Source of the DNA: a virus
Reading direction: 5' to 3' (one strand)
IMG/VR virus record: IMGVR_UViG_3300049001_000044
Location: 62,001 to 126,000 of that record
DNA length: 64,000 nt
Position numbers and translations under genes: made by a program. A model generated the notes under the pieces. That model did not search any database. It was not told the origin of the DNA and saw only the letters and a program-made list of their open reading frames with translations. Positions 48,384 to 56,783 of this stretch are shown piece after piece. The first letter of the stretch is position 1. Each line of letters begins with the position of its first letter.

Positions 48384-48849
48384 GAGCCTTCTCAACGTGG
48401 AGTCGTTCGATGTAGTAACCAAGGAACTCGTTCGCAAGAGTGTAGGATCCTTGGAACAATCCCTCATCGAAGATGTAGGAGGCGTCTAGCGAACCAATGA
48501 AGGTGGTGGTTCTTACTTCAAGGTCGTTGACGTAGAAGAGGACTTTGTACTGCCCACCGTTGATGAAGACCTGCCCACGCATGAACTTGTATTCCTCAGC
48601 AGAGAACGTGAAGTATAAACCACTCGTGCTCTTCACTTCCAAATACAAGTCACCCATCTGCAAATCATAATGCGCGAACTTTGGTGGAATAGTACACGAA
48701 AGTTCGCGCATTGCTTTGTGCTTGAACATGTCATCAACGGCCAACCCAAACGCCTGACCCATTGCAAACTTGGTCTTCCTCAGCGTTTGGGCAGCCCACT
48801 CCAGAGTTTCCTCAGGGACTGGGATCGGCTCGTTGGGCTGATGAATCAC
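48370..48849 (-). CDS. PD-(D/E)XK nuclease-like protein
   Basis: 159 aa. MGDLYLEVKSTSGLYFTFSAEEY fits the D...ExK core with the following helix of this nuclease fold; the upstream Glu/Asp helix and C-terminal helix are consistent. Cannot tell Holliday resolvase, restriction or repair type. Confidence 0.6.
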   Translation of the reverse strand: MIHQPNEPIPVPEETLEWAAQTLRKTKFAMGQAFGLAVDDMFKHKAMRELSCTIPPKFAHYDLQMGDLYLEVKSTSGLYFTFSAEEYKFMRGQVFINGGQYKVLFYVNDLEVRTTTFIGSLDASYIFDEGLFQGSYTLANEFLGYYIERLHVEKALTQV

Positions 48850-49214
48850 GGCTTGTTGAAGTACTGCGTGACCACGACTTCACGAGGATAGACGCGCTCC
48901 AGGGAGGAGTCATCCCACTCGGTACCCGCGTATGAGTTGTAGAAGCCAGTGAAGCGAACGTGAGCCAGTACTTCATCGCCGTAGGAAATACCAACGACTA
49001 CTTCAGCATGATCACCACCGCCTTCGTAGCCGCCTTCCGAATACACCTGCTTCAGCTCAAAACCGTTGATGGCTTCCGGTTCTCCACTGTAGTCGAAGAT
49101 GCACAGGCTTTCGCCAGTTTCTTCCATGAATTGGTTGAAGTAACGGACTGGATCCTGGAGGATCAGTGCTTTGGTTTCGTCGATCGACAGGTCTTGCAGA
49201 TTAAGTTCTTCCAT
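48846..49214 (-). CDS. Tandem paralogue 1 (122 aa)
   Basis: Shares with the next two genes the blocks YSEGGYEGGGDHAEV and GFYNSYAGTEWDDS, ending VVVTQYFNKP. Acidic, unknown. Last of three tandem related genes. Confidence 0.7.
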   Translation of the reverse strand: MEELNLQDLSIDETKALILQDPVRYFNQFMEETGESLCIFDYSGEPEAINGFELKQVYSEGGYEGGGDHAEVVVGISYGDEVLAHVRFTGFYNSYAGTEWDDSSLERVYPREVVVTQYFNKP

Positions 49215-49224
49215 TTTCTTCTCC

Positions 49225-49602
49225 TTAGATTGCGTGGTATTGGGTGACCATCACTTGCACCGGCGTCACGAGGTAGATGTCATCCCACTCGGTGCCTTCG
49301 TAGCTGTCATAGCTACCAGCCATTTCAAAATAGAACACATCAGTGTCGCCTATCACATTGCGAACAGCAAAGGTTCGTTCGGCATACTCGCCACCACCTT
49401 CGGTGCCACCAACGCTGTTGACCAGCTTGATGTACATGCCGTGATGGGTCTTCATACCACGATAGCTGTACGAGTAGTCAGATGCGCAATCATAGCCGTC
49501 AGTCCGCATTGCGGTCTTCACCCATTCGATCGGGTCGTTCTTGGCCAGCTCATGCGCTTCCGCTTCGGTCATTTCGTCAAACGTACGTTCAGTCATATCC
49601 AT
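49225..49602 (-). CDS. Tandem paralogue 2 (125 aa)
   Basis: Blocks NSVGGTEGGGEYAER and GSYDSYEGTEWDDI, ending MVTQYHAI. Start MDMTERTF at 49602 in a TAATG junction. Confidence 0.7.
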   Translation of the reverse strand: MDMTERTFDEMTEAEAHELAKNDPIEWVKTAMRTDGYDCASDYSYSYRGMKTHHGMYIKLVNSVGGTEGGGEYAERTFAVRNVIGDTDVFYFEMAGSYDSYEGTEWDDIYLVTPVQVMVTQYHAI

Positions 49603-50045
49603 TACTTTCCTTTTGGCAGCCACTTCATTACTTTGACTTCGCGCTTTTCCACTTCATAGGCGTGATCGTTGTAGTTGCTGTACTCATAAGAGCTGTAAGT
49701 ACCATCGACGGCGAAGTAGGTTACCAGCTCGCCATCCTTGTAGATGCCGAAGACTTCAGTGATGTCGCTGCAGTCGTACTCCCCACCTTCAGTTTCCTTG
49801 TGCTTGATGTGGAAGCCCAGAACCTTGTGCTCATGGTTGAAGTACTGATACTCTTCGATTTCTTCAATGAAGATTTTCTTTTCCTCGGCTTCGTAGCCTT
49901 CACCGCGCTCGTCCTGGAACGGGAAGTTCGACAAGAATGCCGTCAACCATTCGCTGACATCCTTCTTCAGCAACGCTTCGAATTGTTCCTGGGTCATGCC
50001 TTCAGTGAGAGAAGTTCCAGTGCTTTGGTTATCTGCGTCTGCCAT
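49602..50045 (-). CDS. Tandem paralogue 3 (147 aa)
   Basis: Most divergent of the three: KETEGGEYDCSD and GTYSSYEYSNYNDH. AAGGAAGAAAGA fixes MADADNQSTGT. Overlaps the nucleotidyltransferase gene by 52 nt. Confidence 0.68.
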   Translation of the reverse strand: MADADNQSTGTSLTEGMTQEQFEALLKKDVSEWLTAFLSNFPFQDERGEGYEAEEKKIFIEEIEEYQYFNHEHKVLGFHIKHKETEGGEYDCSDITEVFGIYKDGELVTYFAVDGTYSSYEYSNYNDHAYEVEKREVKVMKWLPKGK

Positions 50046-50779
50046 TCTTTCTTCCTTACGTAGAGTAGATTGTAGTGGTTGATGATGAGGTACCTTGCGA
50101 ACCAACCCTTAGTCATCGAGGTGCACAGTTGGCGATGTGCGTACTTTACAGCTCGAAGGCGCTCAACCTTCGTACTTTCTTTCGTCAGTTGCGCTCGTTC
50201 GATCGCAGTGACGAGGATTTCTTCCAATGCGTCTTGCGCTTGCTGATCAGGAGTGAGTGCATTGAACATCTCCTCACTACACCAAACCTTCGTCAAGTCA
50301 GGTCGGATAAGTTCATGCATTGGGCGATCGTTGAACTTCACACAGTCATGAACATGATCGTGAGGATAGATACGCTTGACCTTCTCGGTGAAGAAGGTAT
50401 CTACATCACCTCCAACGTAGGCAGGCTTCTTACCATGAATCCGTTCCCACATTGCATAGAGCTTGTAGTAGAGATCCAAATCGAAAGGAACCTGCTTCTG
50501 TTGAAGGAAGTGGATATCGAAGAGCGTCTTGTCGAAGTGGATGTCCCAATGAGCATGACTGATCTTCAAGGTGAGTAAAATCCAGGGATCAGCAAAGACC
50601 TTGTCCTCGCTCCTCTCCATGATCTCTTCAGCCAGCTCATGCCACTGACTATCGACAACACAAACCTTCGCTTGATTGCCTGCTATCTTTGCAGGGGTGA
50701 GAAGGTCAAGATCCGTTGGCTTGCGCGAGTCCTCAAACCAATGATACTGTGCGGTGCTGCCGATAATCATCCAAGTCAT
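49994..50779 (-). CDS. Nucleotidyltransferase-fold protein 1
   Basis: 261 aa. MTWMIIGSTAQYHWFEDSRK then PTDLDLLT is a GSx...DxD nucleotidyltransferase site. The long helical C-terminal part is unassigned. First of three such enzymes within 4.5 kb. Confidence 0.65.
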   Translation of the reverse strand: MTWMIIGSTAQYHWFEDSRKPTDLDLLTPAKIAGNQAKVCVVDSQWHELAEEIMERSEDKVFADPWILLTLKISHAHWDIHFDKTLFDIHFLQQKQVPFDLDLYYKLYAMWERIHGKKPAYVGGDVDTFFTEKVKRIYPHDHVHDCVKFNDRPMHELIRPDLTKVWCSEEMFNALTPDQQAQDALEEILVTAIERAQLTKESTKVERLRAVKYAHRQLCTSMTKGWFARYLIINHYNLLYVRKKEWQTQITKALELLSLKA

Positions 50780-51012
50780 TTCATCTTCCGTTTCTTACGC
50801 TCTTTTTCCAATCGTCGTTGAAGTCTTCTATCTGCTTCAAGATCACGAATGCGCTGCCATTCACGAGCCTCTTGTGCCGGTGTTAATGGATCTGGCATTG
50901 GCGTAGAGCTCCAACAAACTAAGACCCATTCACCATCCCGATATTCGAAAATAGAGTTGCCTCTCGGCCACAACATACCTTCAACCGGTTGGGATGGAGG
51001 GAAGTCACTCAT
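50776..51012 (-). CDS. Small hypothetical protein (78 aa)
   Basis: N-terminal beta segment (SIFEYRDGEWVLVCW), C-terminal basic coiled coil LEKERKKRKMK. Overlaps both neighbours by 4 nt. Confidence 0.65.
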   Translation of the reverse strand: MSDFPPSQPVEGMLWPRGNSIFEYRDGEWVLVCWSSTPMPDPLTPAQEAREWQRIRDLEADRRLQRRLEKERKKRKMK

Positions 51013-51344
51013 TCTTCTTCAACCCATTCGGTATGGTTCACTTCTCCGCAGCAAGCACTTGCGAGGCCATGCTCTTCTGGTACTTTATCCCCGCAGTAGA
51101 CGCATGCCCAATAACCATCCTTCTCAGGCTTCTCATCTATGACATGACCACAGCCAGCGCTACAGCACCACTTGCCGTTGTTCTCACCGTAGTGTAGTTG
51201 CAACTTCCACCAACCCATGTTGTGTTTGCAGCACAGGTTGCAGATGGTGCCGTGGTTGTGATCGTACATGTAAGTGCCGGTGCCCTTACAGCGGGGACAA
51301 TCTGGGCGAGCATTGTCCTTCGCGTTCTGCCATGTGTCAGTCAA
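51009..51344 (-). CDS. Multi-zinc-ribbon protein
   Basis: 111 aa from a TTG overlapping the RlaP stop; start uncertain. Cys pairs CPRCKGTG (DnaJ-type), CNLCC, CCSAGCG, CVYCG and CCGEV suggest at least two zinc ribbons. Confidence 0.6.
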   Translation of the reverse strand: MTDTWQNAKDNARPDCPRCKGTGTYMYDHNHGTICNLCCKHNMGWWKLQLHYGENNGKWCCSAGCGHVIDEKPEKDGYWACVYCGDKVPEEHGLASACCGEVNHTEWVEEE

Positions 51345-52413
51345 GGTAGTACTTTCGCAGAAGATTGGTTTTGAACTCGACGTACTGCTCATCCAGTTCA
51401 GGGGTGCGTTCCTGAAGATGAGAGTTCGCCACTGCATCGTCGATCACATTGAAGAGAGTAGTGAGGTAGTTGGTTGCGTCCTCGAGAGTGCGCTTACCCT
51501 CCTTCACCTCTTTCAAGTAATCAGCGTTGGCGCAAGGGAAGACCAGCTTACCCGTGGTCGTCAGCTCCAGCACCTGCTCAGTGATTCGGATGGCGTGAGA
51601 GAGAGCTTTCCAATCTACGCCTTCGCCATCGTACTTCTTAACGCGATCGCCATATTGCGCGAGCGATGCTTTAAGCGACTTAAGCATTGTACTAAATGCG
51701 GCCGTCAGAGGAAACTGCTTTCCGCATACTTCGATCGCTGGCGCCATCTGAGTTCCACCGGCACCATTCAGGATTTCGCACTCTTTCACATGCGGCATCT
51801 TGACCAGCTCTGCGATGAGGGCAGGCGAATCCTTTAGGATCAGCTTGTTGATTGCCTGCTCGTTCGTCTTCATGATTGCAAGACTTTGGATGTAGCCCTC
51901 GACAGTCTCAACCACGTTCTTCATCGAGGTGTAGCGCTCAGTCTTCAGACCATAGTTGCGCGATTGGCTCACTGCGTAGCCCACCATCTTCTGGACGTTG
52001 CGAGTCAGGAAGCGGCCGACCAGTTCGTCCATCCACTCGAAGACGAAGATGTGATCGTCGGTGATTAGCTTGTCTGCCGCCAATTGCTGCACAGGCATGC
52101 CCTCGAACCACACTTTCTCTTGCAGCACAGCAAAGGCGATTTCCAGCGCGTAGGTTTGGCCAGCGATGAAGTCATTGAGGAAGACTTGCAGAGGGATGTA
52201 CTCGTACTCTGCTTCTCCTACCGACATTTTCTCACCATCCTTCTTACCCTCAGGCAGAACCTTACGATTGGTGACTTGCTTGTTCAGCAGAAGGTCGGCC
52301 AGCGAAGGCAGGCAAACCAGCTTGAAGTCAAGATCCGAATTTGGACCGTTGGTGCCGTACAGGTGCGAACCAAAAGGCACCATGAACAGCGCAGTTTCTA
52401 CTTTTACTTTCAT
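51337..52413 (-). CDS. Nucleotidyltransferase 2 (RlaP-like)
   Basis: 358 aa. FMVPFGSHLYGTNGPNSDLDFKLV is the catalytic GSxxxGT...SDxD block of the YcgL/RlaP group, pol-beta-type enzymes linked to RNA repair. The remaining 300 residues are mainly helical. GGAGATGTG fixes the start at 52413. Its neighbours (CCA enzyme, NTase 1) support RNA 3'-end work. Confidence 0.75.
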   Translation of the reverse strand: MKVKVETALFMVPFGSHLYGTNGPNSDLDFKLVCLPSLADLLLNKQVTNRKVLPEGKKDGEKMSVGEAEYEYIPLQVFLNDFIAGQTYALEIAFAVLQEKVWFEGMPVQQLAADKLITDDHIFVFEWMDELVGRFLTRNVQKMVGYAVSQSRNYGLKTERYTSMKNVVETVEGYIQSLAIMKTNEQAINKLILKDSPALIAELVKMPHVKECEILNGAGGTQMAPAIEVCGKQFPLTAAFSTMLKSLKASLAQYGDRVKKYDGEGVDWKALSHAIRITEQVLELTTTGKLVFPCANADYLKEVKEGKRTLEDATNYLTTLFNVIDDAVANSHLQERTPELDEQYVEFKTNLLRKYYLD

Positions 52414-52871
52414 CACATCTCCAGATTAAACTTGTGGCTCATATCGATCGAGTCGCACTTGATGAAGGTGACCTCCATCTTCTCCACCACTCGAATGAAC
52501 AAGTCGTAGTCTTCGTAGTCGACGGTGTCGCCCAACACTTCACGAAGCTCGTCATAGATTTCCTTCGCACGAGTAGTCTCTTCATCCGTGTCTTCGTCTG
52601 CTTCGCCGAACTCGTGGTAGTACTTTGAACGAACATCCGCGCTGATACCTGGATGTTCGTCGAGAGATTCCTTCACGATCGAAAGCAGGGTGCTAGTACA
52701 GATTTCGTCGTTGCCTTCGCCACCACCGTTGTACTTGCTCTTGAAGTGACGAAGGATGTGAACGTAGAACTCCACGTCTTCCTTCGACAGCCCGCCAATA
52801 CTGTTGGTTTGGTAGTGGTCAGCATCGTTCTCCCAAGTGGTGACGTGGAGTTGATAGCCAGCTTGGATCAT
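52413..52871 (-). CDS. Hypothetical protein (152 aa)
   Basis: Acidic (DEDTDEETTRAKEIYDE) with a GGGEGND segment. Overlaps both neighbours by 1 nt. Unknown. Confidence 0.65.
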   Translation of the reverse strand: MIQAGYQLHVTTWENDADHYQTNSIGGLSKEDVEFYVHILRHFKSKYNGGGEGNDEICTSTLLSIVKESLDEHPGISADVRSKYYHEFGEADEDTDEETTRAKEIYDELREVLGDTVDYEDYDLFIRVVEKMEVTFIKCDSIDMSHKFNLEM

Positions 52872-53332
52872 TACTCTTCTCCTAAGATCATTTTGATTGC
52901 CTTGAGCGTGGTGCCAGTAGCGGTGGAGAGCTCATCCCGCAGCATCTGAATTGCGTCAGGATTTTTCTCCCACTCGCTGCCGAATGCGTCCTTTAGCACT
53001 GCGATGATATGGTTTTTCTCTAGCACTGTGGCATTGATGACGGGTTCAGGCAGGGCGGCTTTGACTTCCGCGTTCTTCACCTTCTTCGCATCCAGTTTTT
53101 CCAGGTGCTCTTCGTATCCTTCAAGAGCTTCCACCTCTTCGTCAGAGATGGGTTCCCAATCTCTGATCTTTCCGCAGTCCATACAGATGTAGACGTGAGT
53201 CTCATCTCCACCCAGAATTCCAACATAGGGGAGGTAACCCTGAGTCTCAAAATTTTTGAGGTGAGAGAACCGCACATTGGTTACGTCGTTGTGCTTGACG
53301 TAAATCTCCATCAGTCGCGTGCATTCACACAT
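52871..53332 (-). CDS. Zinc-ribbon protein, paralogue of 36.4 kb gene (153 aa)
   Basis: MCECTRLMEI ... ICMDCGKIRDWEPISDEEVEAL repeats the layout of the 78-aa protein at 36386-36622, with an added helical C-terminus. AAAGGCCG fixes the start. Confidence 0.7.
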   Translation of the reverse strand: MCECTRLMEIYVKHNDVTNVRFSHLKNFETQGYLPYVGILGGDETHVYICMDCGKIRDWEPISDEEVEALEGYEEHLEKLDAKKVKNAEVKAALPEPVINATVLEKNHIIAVLKDAFGSEWEKNPDAIQMLRDELSTATGTTLKAIKMILGEE

Positions 53333-53342
53333 CATCGGCCTT

Positions 53343-54449
53343 TCAAAATACTGCAATCAATCGTTTGATACGAGCCTTACGCTCTTTGTTCATGGCCACG
53401 CCGATGGCCGGGCCTTCCAGGTGCGTGTAGGGTTCGCTCGTTACTCGACGAACCTCTTGCAGCATTTCCTTCAATTCGTCAGGCCATACCGCAGTCACGT
53501 GGCCGGAATTGTTCAGCACTTCGACAGCTAAGATCACGTCCTTGATGAGCGTGTCATCTTGCCATGCTTTCGTCGTCTTGAACAGTTCGAAGATGGCTTC
53601 GACTTCCAGATCACCCATCCTGTCGATGCGCTGAACAGCTTGATGGATTTGGGTGACGTGGGTGGGCAGAGCATGCACACGACCAGGCAGATCATTCTTC
53701 GCAGTCAACGCGACGAAGTAAGCGAACTGAATCTCGTCCCTGACATAGCGAAGAGTCCTTGCCAGCTTGTCCATCTTGGAGATGACTCGCACGGCTTCAT
53801 GCTGATTGCCCCACACCTCTTTGAAGAACTTGACCCTATTGAAGACGCCAAAGCTGTGCAAGACGTGGAACATCAAGTTAGCCCTGCCGTCTTCAACTGC
53901 TTTGCTGATCTCCAGCCAGTAGCGTTCGTAGGGGATGTGGTCAAGTTCACCCGACTCAACCACGCTGATCGCCAGCTTTTGGGTCTCCTCTGCAATGGAG
54001 AAGTCCTCATAGCGCGCAGCAAATCGTGCGAGGCGAACAACACGCAGAGGGTCTTCAGCAAAAGCTGGGGACACATGCCTCAGCACCTTGTTCTTCAGAT
54101 CATCCAAACCACCGAAGTAGTCGATGATGTTGCCATGAACGCTATCCTTTGCGAGGGCGTTGATGGTGAGGTCACGGCGAGAGAGGTCTTCTTCCAACGT
54201 CACGTCGGTACCGAAGTCGCAGGAGAAACCGTGATAGCCAACACCCGTCTTTCGTTCACGGCGCGCCATTGCAATCTGACTACCATCTGCAGGGTCGATG
54301 AAGACGGGGAAGTCAGCACCGACCGGATCACCGAAGCTTGCTTGCAGTTGTTCGAACGTGCAGCCAACAGCTACGTAATCCAAATCATTTGTTGGTCGGC
54401 CCAACAGCTCATCACGAACTGCACCTCCAACCAAATAGACTTTCTTCAT
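53343..54449 (-). CDS. cca: tRNA CCA-adding enzyme (nucleotidyltransferase 3)
   Basis: 368 aa. KVYLVGGAVRDELLGRPTNDLDYV is the head-domain motif with the DxD, followed by EEDLSRRDLTINALA and EDPLRVVRLARFAARY, the conserved neck motifs. Adds or repairs the 3' CCA of tRNAs. Length fits class II enzymes. GAGGAGGATTG fixes the start. One tRNA-like gene here lacks an encoded CCA and could use it. Confidence 0.95.
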   Translation of the reverse strand: MKKVYLVGGAVRDELLGRPTNDLDYVAVGCTFEQLQASFGDPVGADFPVFIDPADGSQIAMARRERKTGVGYHGFSCDFGTDVTLEEDLSRRDLTINALAKDSVHGNIIDYFGGLDDLKNKVLRHVSPAFAEDPLRVVRLARFAARYEDFSIAEETQKLAISVVESGELDHIPYERYWLEISKAVEDGRANLMFHVLHSFGVFNRVKFFKEVWGNQHEAVRVISKMDKLARTLRYVRDEIQFAYFVALTAKNDLPGRVHALPTHVTQIHQAVQRIDRMGDLEVEAIFELFKTTKAWQDDTLIKDVILAVEVLNNSGHVTAVWPDELKEMLQEVRRVTSEPYTHLEGPAIGVAMNKERKARIKRLIAVF

Positions 54450-54694
54450 CAATCCTCCTCGATGGTTGTTCCAAAGAAATGGCAAACGCTGCCCTTTACC
54501 TTCTTGCCCTTTGGGTTAACTGCTTTGAATGACGTGCCAAGAGCCCAAAATTGTGGAGGTCCACAACGAATGTCCATAGCACCGTCATTCACTTCAACGT
54601 GGGTGTAGCCATTCTTCTCAAGGAGGTCTTGATCAGCTTGACTTTGACACCCAACGAGAAGCAAGGCCACCGTTACGATGGCCAGGTATTTCAC
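54449..54694 (-). CDS. Small lipoprotein 2
   Basis: 81 aa. Signal peptide with lipobox MKYLAIVTVALLLVGC, then a short domain with CGPP and VCHFFG. TGATG overlap with the CCA-enzyme gene. Envelope role unknown. Confidence 0.75.
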   Translation of the reverse strand: MKYLAIVTVALLLVGCQSQADQDLLEKNGYTHVEVNDGAMDIRCGPPQFWALGTSFKAVNPKGKKVKGSVCHFFGTTIEED

Positions 54695-55278
54695 GACCAG
54701 ACCACTCCACCCGAAACCACCGAGCCGGCGATCTTGAATGCAACGAAGTGGACGCCCGGATTCAGACCAGCCAGTCGAGTCATCTCGCTCTTCAGCGAGG
54801 CCTCAGTGGTATGGATGACCGGGTTGGTACCGAAGACGAACTTGCCGTCAACGATCGACGCGATCATCGTGCCTTTCGAAGACAGTGCTTCGTCGACAGT
54901 GCGAGCGTGGTTACGCTCAGCGGTGATGGCGGCGCCAGTTGCCTTCAGCTTCGTTAGTACTGCGCCAGGCTGCACTTTTGAAGGCAGAGTACTGGTGCGA
55001 ATGCCGGTAACGGTCGGGACGGAGGTCTCGATACCGAAGTCACGGTGCGACTTGCAGTTGGTGGTCAGGTACGACTGTTGAAAGGTGGCGCCGTCCAGCG
55101 TGAAGTAGCGGGTTTGGTAACCGTACTGTTGGGAGCCCATCAGCTGCTTCAGCTTACCAGTGCCACGAGTCGAGAAGATGTTGCCATCCTTGTCCATGAA
55201 GTAACCGCGGAAGCGGCTCTGGAACTTCTCCATCGGAAACAGGTGCTGCTCTTTACCTTGAGTGTTGTATACTTTCAT
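54691..55278 (-). CDS. Hypothetical protein (195 aa)
   Basis: N-terminal YFMDKDGNIFSTRGTGKLK resembles NUMOD4-like segments of homing endonucleases, but no nuclease core follows. C-terminal part is beta-rich. Driven by the promoter at 55306-55339. Unassigned. Confidence 0.6.
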   Translation of the reverse strand: MKVYNTQGKEQHLFPMEKFQSRFRGYFMDKDGNIFSTRGTGKLKQLMGSQQYGYQTRYFTLDGATFQQSYLTTNCKSHRDFGIETSVPTVTGIRTSTLPSKVQPGAVLTKLKATGAAITAERNHARTVDEALSSKGTMIASIVDGKFVFGTNPVIHTTEASLKSEMTRLAGLNPGVHFVAFKIAGSVVSGGVVWS

Positions 55279-55305
55279 CTAAGCTCCGTAATTTGTTGAT
55301 GTGTT

Positions 55306-55339
55306 ATTGTAGCATTTTGCCACTTGTGAAAAATCTGCA
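55306..55339 (-). promoter_or_regulatory. TGCAGTTTTTG-type promoter (variant)
   Basis: TGCAGATTTTTC with TACAAT; spacing 17-18 nt. Confidence 0.55.
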
Positions 55340-55340
55340 A

Positions 55341-55637
55341 TCAGATAGGGGTGCGCAGGTAGCGCAATACCTTCGTCTTCTTGTAGGCAACCCGCCGCTC
55401 AATCAGCTCTTCGCTGAGAGGGCTATCCTCTGTCTCCTTCAGCATCTCAACCAACGCCAGTGCATCGGCGGTTTCCAGATTCAGGAGCTCGAAGTTAGTG
55501 CCTGCGTCAGGGTCGCCAGGGTTGAAGCTGTTGATGCCAAACCTTCGAATCTTGCTGATGATTTGGATGATCTCGGCACACTCCTCTTGCAGAATGCCCA
55601 GCAATTCCATTTGGTATGGGGTGGGTTCTTTTATCAT
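55341..55637 (-). CDS. MazG-like nucleotide pyrophosphohydrolase
   Basis: 98 aa. LQEECAEIIQIISKI and LLNLETADALALVEML are the EExxE...ExxD metal-binding halves of MazG-type enzymes, which hydrolyse NTPs or alarmone-related nucleotides. Single-domain size is normal for phage MazG. Confidence 0.8.
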   Translation of the reverse strand: MIKEPTPYQMELLGILQEECAEIIQIISKIRRFGINSFNPGDPDAGTNFELLNLETADALALVEMLKETEDSPLSEELIERRVAYKKTKVLRYLRTPI

Positions 55638-55856
55638 TTAGTCGGTCTCAAATTCTGCGTCTGCGCGGCAGACAGTTTGGATTATGCTGTTTACCTGACG
55701 ACCCATTGCGTAGCCATCAGTGAACGCCTCTGCATCGTCAGTGTTGCTGCCCATGTACATGACGAGTACTTCGCCATCTACTTCGACAGTGGTGTAGAAG
55801 TCCCCATAGAACTCCTCATCTTCCGGTTGGAAGTGCTTTACGATTTCAATCTTCAT
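55638..55856 (-). CDS. Small acidic protein (72 aa)
   Basis: Begins MKIEIVKHFQPEDEEF; ends ADAEFETD. Four-nt overlap with the upstream gene. Unknown. Confidence 0.65.
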   Translation of the reverse strand: MKIEIVKHFQPEDEEFYGDFYTTVEVDGEVLVMYMGSNTDDAEAFTDGYAMGRQVNSIIQTVCRADAEFETD

Positions 55857-56143
55857 AGTCCTACTTTATCAAGTGCGCCCCAGTATTCTTCAAGAGGAAT
55901 CCACAGATCGTCGTCATCGGCTTCCCAGCCGTCGAAGAGAATCTTCAATGTGCATCCTTCTACTTCTTTCTCACCGTTGTAGCCGCATGTGGTACCTTCT
56001 TCGTCGTCCCACACGTACTCAACTTGGATCTGTCGTGGGTCAAAGCCTTCATGAAAGCCTTGAACCTTTTTCAACCAGATGATGTCTTCACCGTGAGCAG
56101 GCTTGCTCTCTGCGACGGTGTGGAATGTGAATGTGACGCTCAT
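55853..56143 (-). CDS. Hypothetical protein (96 aa)
   Basis: Acidic, with VEYVWDDEEGTTCGYNGE and WEADDDDLWIP. ATGA overlaps. Unknown. Confidence 0.65.
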   Translation of the reverse strand: MSVTFTFHTVAESKPAHGEDIIWLKKVQGFHEGFDPRQIQVEYVWDDEEGTTCGYNGEKEVEGCTLKILFDGWEADDDDLWIPLEEYWGALDKVGL

Positions 56144-56334
56144 ATGTATCCTCTTGGGTTACGAACCATCTCCATGATCTGGAGTTGAAGTTCAGTCGGT
56201 GTAGGTGGAGGTGGGGTTGTGGTGTCTATGTAGAAGACCCTTCGCTCACCTCTCACTATCTTGAATATGGGAACGTATGGGCAGTAGAAGTTAGCGACAT
56301 CCATTTCTGTCTGTCCCTTGTAACCAGTAATCAT
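56140..56334 (-). CDS. Small hypothetical protein (64 aa)
   Basis: Proline run TTTPPPPTPTE in the middle, ending MVRNPRGYI. ATGA overlap with the 2H phosphoesterase gene. Confidence 0.6.
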   Translation of the reverse strand: MITGYKGQTEMDVANFYCPYVPIFKIVRGERRVFYIDTTTPPPPTPTELQLQIMEMVRNPRGYI

Positions 56335-56783
56335 TCTAGTCGTCCAATAGTTAGGTGGAAGAAGCGCTTGTTGGTGGGGAGGCCATACGATGAGCGGATA
56401 TCCGCCAACTCATCGCATCGAACGTTCAACCACCAATGGTCCGCGTTGGAGTAGATTTGGTGGGTGTAATCAATCTTGACTTTCCTACCATCATCCCATC
56501 CCCATCGTTCAGGGTTAGGGAGTGTCTCGCCTCGTATAACGGAGACGTGAGCACCCCACTTACTCCGCCAATGGAGAGGGATGTCGAAGCGCTTTTGGAT
56601 CTGCGCTGCGTAGTAACGAGCGATCTCGTCATCTACCTGGAGTAGGAGCCAGTCACCTACGTAGCGAAGGGTGCCAACAACACTGTGCACGTAATCGTCA
56701 CCCTCGCGATCGCGATACGTCGTGACGAGTCTTCCAAAGCTACTTCCTAAGATGAGGGTCCCGTCAGACGTATCTACAATCAT
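56331..56783 (-). CDS. 2H phosphoesterase-like protein (possible Acb1-type)
   Basis: 150 aa. Two HxS/T motifs, HVSV at 79 and HLTI at 143, with the intervening spacing of 2H phosphoesterases. Members open 2',3'-cyclic phosphates in RNA repair, and T4 Acb1 (about 150 aa) cuts cyclic oligonucleotide signals of CBASS immunity. Length and T4 context fit Acb1, but RNA repair is equally possible. Confidence 0.7.
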   Translation of the reverse strand: MIVDTSDGTLILGSSFGRLVTTYRDREGDDYVHSVVGTLRYVGDWLLLQVDDEIARYYAAQIQKRFDIPLHWRSKWGAHVSVIRGETLPNPERWGWDDGRKVKIDYTHQIYSNADHWWLNVRCDELADIRSSYGLPTNKRFFHLTIGRLE

